A stretch of DNA of 6,461 bases from Oceanospirillales bacterium (GTDB lineage: Bacteria > Pseudomonadota > Gammaproteobacteria > Xanthomonadales > SZUA-36): positions 1 through 6,461 of the forward strand of contig QIKG01000101.1 of NCBI GenBank assembly GCA_003232965.1, read 5' to 3'. Shown here in pieces: positions 4,464-6,461 of this stretch; positions within the stretch are counted from its first letter, which is position 1, and each line of letters opens with the position of its first letter. Both the position numbers and the translations under genes were made by a program. The notes under the pieces were generated by a model that saw nothing but the letters and a program-made list of their open reading frames with translations, made no database searches and was not told the origin of the DNA.

Positions 4464-5792
4464 ATGCGTGAAGGTAGCCTGCAAGCACCTACCAGACACC
4501 CCCTAGACTGGACCAACCCTGAGTTTTATGATGAAGATAAGCTCAATAAAGAGCTTGAACGGGTGTTTGATGTTTGTCATGGCTGTCGGCGCTGTGTCAG
4601 TCTTTGTGAGTCTTTTCCTACTCTATTCGACTTGGTGGATGAATCACCTACGCTGGAGCTCGATGGGGTAGCTAAGGCCGATTATTCTAAAGTTGTAGAT
4701 GAGTGCTATCTTTGTGATCTTTGCTACCAGGCAAAATGCCCTTATGTCCCACCTCACGAGTGGGCCATTGATTACCCACATTTAATGCTGCGGGCAAAAG
4801 CCATCGAGTTCAAAAAAGGCCAGCGCAAGCTCTCACTAAAAATCATCAGCAATACTGATGCGGTCAGCTGGGTTGCTACTAAGCCCGGCATCAGTCAATT
4901 GGTAAACACCGCCAATAAGAATAAAACTGCACGCAAGTTGCTGAAGAAAACCCTGGGCATTCATACAGATGCTCACTTGCCGGAGTATCACTCAAATACA
5001 CTGCGCAAGCGCATGCGGGGACATCAGTCTAATGAGACCTTGCCACAAGTTGCAGCGCCTACTCAGGGACAAGTATCACTATTTACCACCTGTTACTGCA
5101 ACGCCAACGCACCCGATATTGGTGAGGACTTGATTAAGGTGTTTCAACACAACGGTATCGCAGTTCAACTACTCTCCAAAGAACGCTGTTGCGGCATGCC
5201 AAAACTGGAGCAGGGAGACCTGAAAACCGTAGACAAATACCGACGGGTTAATATCCCCCAAATGCTTGCTGAGATTGATGCTGGTCGCGATATTATTGCT
5301 GCTATTCCATCCTGCGTGCTGATGTTCAAGCAAGAACTACCATTAATGTTCCCAGATGATAAGGATGTACAACGGGTAAAGCAGCATATTTTTGACCCGT
5401 TTGAATACCTGGCACATCGACATAAAGCGGGCTTACTTAAAACCGATTTTAAACAGTCGCTGGGGAAAATTGCTTGGCATGTGCCCTGCCACCAAAGGGT
5501 GCAAAATATAGGCCCGAAAACAAAAACCATTCTTGACCTGATTCCAGATACAGAAATTACCGTTATTGAGCGCTGCTCCGGCCACGATGGTTCCTATGGG
5601 GTGCGTAAGCAAACCTACAAAAAATCACAAAAGATCGCCCGTGGAACTATTTCCAGAGCCAAAAGAGTCGCTGCCGACTATCTGGTAAGTGACTGCCCCA
5701 TGGCTGCCACCCAAATTGCAGATGGTCTTGAACTTAAGAACCCTCAAACCAACCCTTTAACCTTGCTACGCATGGCGTATGGACTAAAATAA
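4464..5792 (+). CDS. GlpC/HdrD-like iron-sulfur oxidoreductase (two 4Fe-4S motifs plus two CCG-type domains)
   Basis: The 442-residue soluble protein belongs to the family of glycerol-3-phosphate dehydrogenase subunit C, glycolate oxidase Fe-S subunit and heterodisulfide reductase subunit D. Two 4Fe-4S ligand sets lie near the N-terminus: Cys38, 41, 44, 48 and Cys81, 84, 87, 92. The first CCG-type domain (about 204-290) has Cys210, Cys242-Cys243-Gly and Cys284. The second (about 335-420) has Cys342, Cys371 in CSG rather than CCG, and Cys411, so one ligand is replaced. No signal peptide or membrane helix is visible. AAAGGA at 4451-4456 is well spaced from the ATG. Placed between a rubrerythrin and a DUF3501 gene, it probably passes electrons to the rubrerythrin. 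That role is inferred; the exact substrate is unknown. Confidence 0.85.
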   Translation: MREGSLQAPTRHPLDWTNPEFYDEDKLNKELERVFDVCHGCRRCVSLCESFPTLFDLVDESPTLELDGVAKADYSKVVDECYLCDLCYQAKCPYVPPHEWAIDYPHLMLRAKAIEFKKGQRKLSLKIISNTDAVSWVATKPGISQLVNTANKNKTARKLLKKTLGIHTDAHLPEYHSNTLRKRMRGHQSNETLPQVAAPTQGQVSLFTTCYCNANAPDIGEDLIKVFQHNGIAVQLLSKERCCGMPKLEQGDLKTVDKYRRVNIPQMLAEIDAGRDIIAAIPSCVLMFKQELPLMFPDDKDVQRVKQHIFDPFEYLAHRHKAGLLKTDFKQSLGKIAWHVPCHQRVQNIGPKTKTILDLIPDTEITVIERCSGHDGSYGVRKQTYKKSQKIARGTISRAKRVAADYLVSDCPMAATQIADGLELKNPQTNPLTLLRMAYGLK

Positions 5793-5795
5793 TAT

Positions 5796-6401
5796 ATGCA
5801 CGCATTACAAAGAAAAGACCTATTCAGCCTTGAAGAATATGCCGAACAACGCAGCGAATTCAGGCAGCGAGTACTCAAACACAAAATTCCCCGTAGGGTA
5901 GCCATTGGTGAAGCTTTAGTGCTTTATTTTGAGGATCGCCTGACGGTCCAGTATCAAATTCAGGAAATGCTGCGAATTGAAAAAATATTTGAAGCCGCCG
6001 GTATTGCTGAAGAACTAGAAACCTATAATCCGCTGATTCCAGATGGCCGCAACTTGAAAGTTACCGCCATGTTGGAGTATCAAGATGTTGAACACAGGAA
6101 ACGTCGCCTTGCTGAGCTTCGCGGTCTCGAAGACCTAGTGTGGTTACAAGTTACCGGCCATCAAAAAGTTTTTGCTATTGCCAATGAAGACCTTGAGCGA
6201 AGTAATGCTGAGAAAACCTCGGCTGTGCATTTTATGCGCTTTGAATTCAGCCCAGAAATGATTGTGGCTTTATCTACCGGCAGCGAGCTAAGTGCCGGCT
6301 GCGATCATCCAAACTACCCGCCGTCTAAAACCACATTAGCAAATGCTAACACCCGTTCCTTATTGAAGGATTTTGATGATACATTAGAAGCTTCTCGATA
6401 A
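5796..6401 (+). CDS. DUF3501 family protein
   Basis: The 201-residue soluble protein matches the DUF3501 pattern as I remember it: LEEYAEQRSEFRQRV near residue 12, a conserved core with LYFEDRLTVQYQIQEMLRIE at about 44-63, and YNPLIPDGRNLKVT at about 78-91. The C-terminal third contains one Cys (GCDHPNY). No catalytic motif is recognisable and no biochemical role is established to my knowledge. The gene starts three bases after the stop of the Fe-S gene, and only a weak GGA lies upstream, so translation is probably coupled. Genes of this family repeatedly follow rubrerythrin and this type of Fe-S protein, which points to a shared role in peroxide or redox stress. The frame ends normally within the window. 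Confidence 0.85.
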   Translation: MHALQRKDLFSLEEYAEQRSEFRQRVLKHKIPRRVAIGEALVLYFEDRLTVQYQIQEMLRIEKIFEAAGIAEELETYNPLIPDGRNLKVTAMLEYQDVEHRKRRLAELRGLEDLVWLQVTGHQKVFAIANEDLERSNAEKTSAVHFMRFEFSPEMIVALSTGSELSAGCDHPNYPPSKTTLANANTRSLLKDFDDTLEASR

Positions 6402-6461
6402 TCGGTATTGTCAGGCAGACAGGACATCCACTATTTTTTTGATCAACTTAATAGTAATCAA
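6402..6461. other. Downstream tail of the rubrerythrin operon
   Basis: Sixty bases remain after DUF3501. A seven-T run at 6434-6440 is present, but I see only a weak 4-bp stem (TGTC/GACA, near 6409-6421) before it, so no terminator is called. No gene start is recognisable. Confidence 0.4.

Noticed and set aside
6439..6461. Start of a third module, because TTGATCAAC recurs at 6439-6447 as at 1084-1092
   Set aside because: The bases after GATCAAC do not match the module leader (CTTAATAG versus CGGATTGG). A seven-base match is expected by chance.

Overview
The window looks like chromosomal DNA of a gammaproteobacterium, possibly a marine one of the Cellvibrionales type. I infer this from gene content and gene style, not from a marker gene. 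All real genes lie on the + strand. There are three blocks.

Block 1 (1-1087) is the end of a cobalamin operon. It holds the last 39 codons of a CobD/CbiB-like membrane enzyme, then a periplasmic cobalamin-binding protein (BtuF). Two bases after btuF a third reading frame begins, but it stops after 24 codons exactly where a repeat starts, so it may be a broken gene.

Block 2 (1086-3829) is the unusual part. Two copies of a ~1.1 kb module (1086-2193 and 2717-3829) lie in direct orientation. Each carries an 84-nt leader with its own promoter and a strong ribosome binding site, one 318-residue gene and a rho-independent terminator. The two proteins are about 82% identical with no length change. 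They resemble integron integrases (IntI) along their whole length, including the IntI-specific insertion, but both lack the catalytic tyrosine, the box II histidine and the catalytic lysine. They look like recombinase-fold proteins kept for something other than strand exchange. Between them lie a small CxxC protein of unknown function and about 250 bp of non-coding DNA with two strong palindromes. I found no convincing attC or cassette.

Block 3 (3830-6401) is a three-gene operon for peroxide or redox defence: a rubrerythrin without its rubredoxin domain, a GlpC/HdrD-like iron-sulfur protein with two 4Fe-4S motifs and two CCG-type domains, and a DUF3501 protein. An extended -10 promoter with a dyad precedes it, and a 13-bp stem-loop separates the first two genes. 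The Fe-S protein is a candidate electron donor for the rubrerythrin. The last 60 bases hold no recognisable gene.
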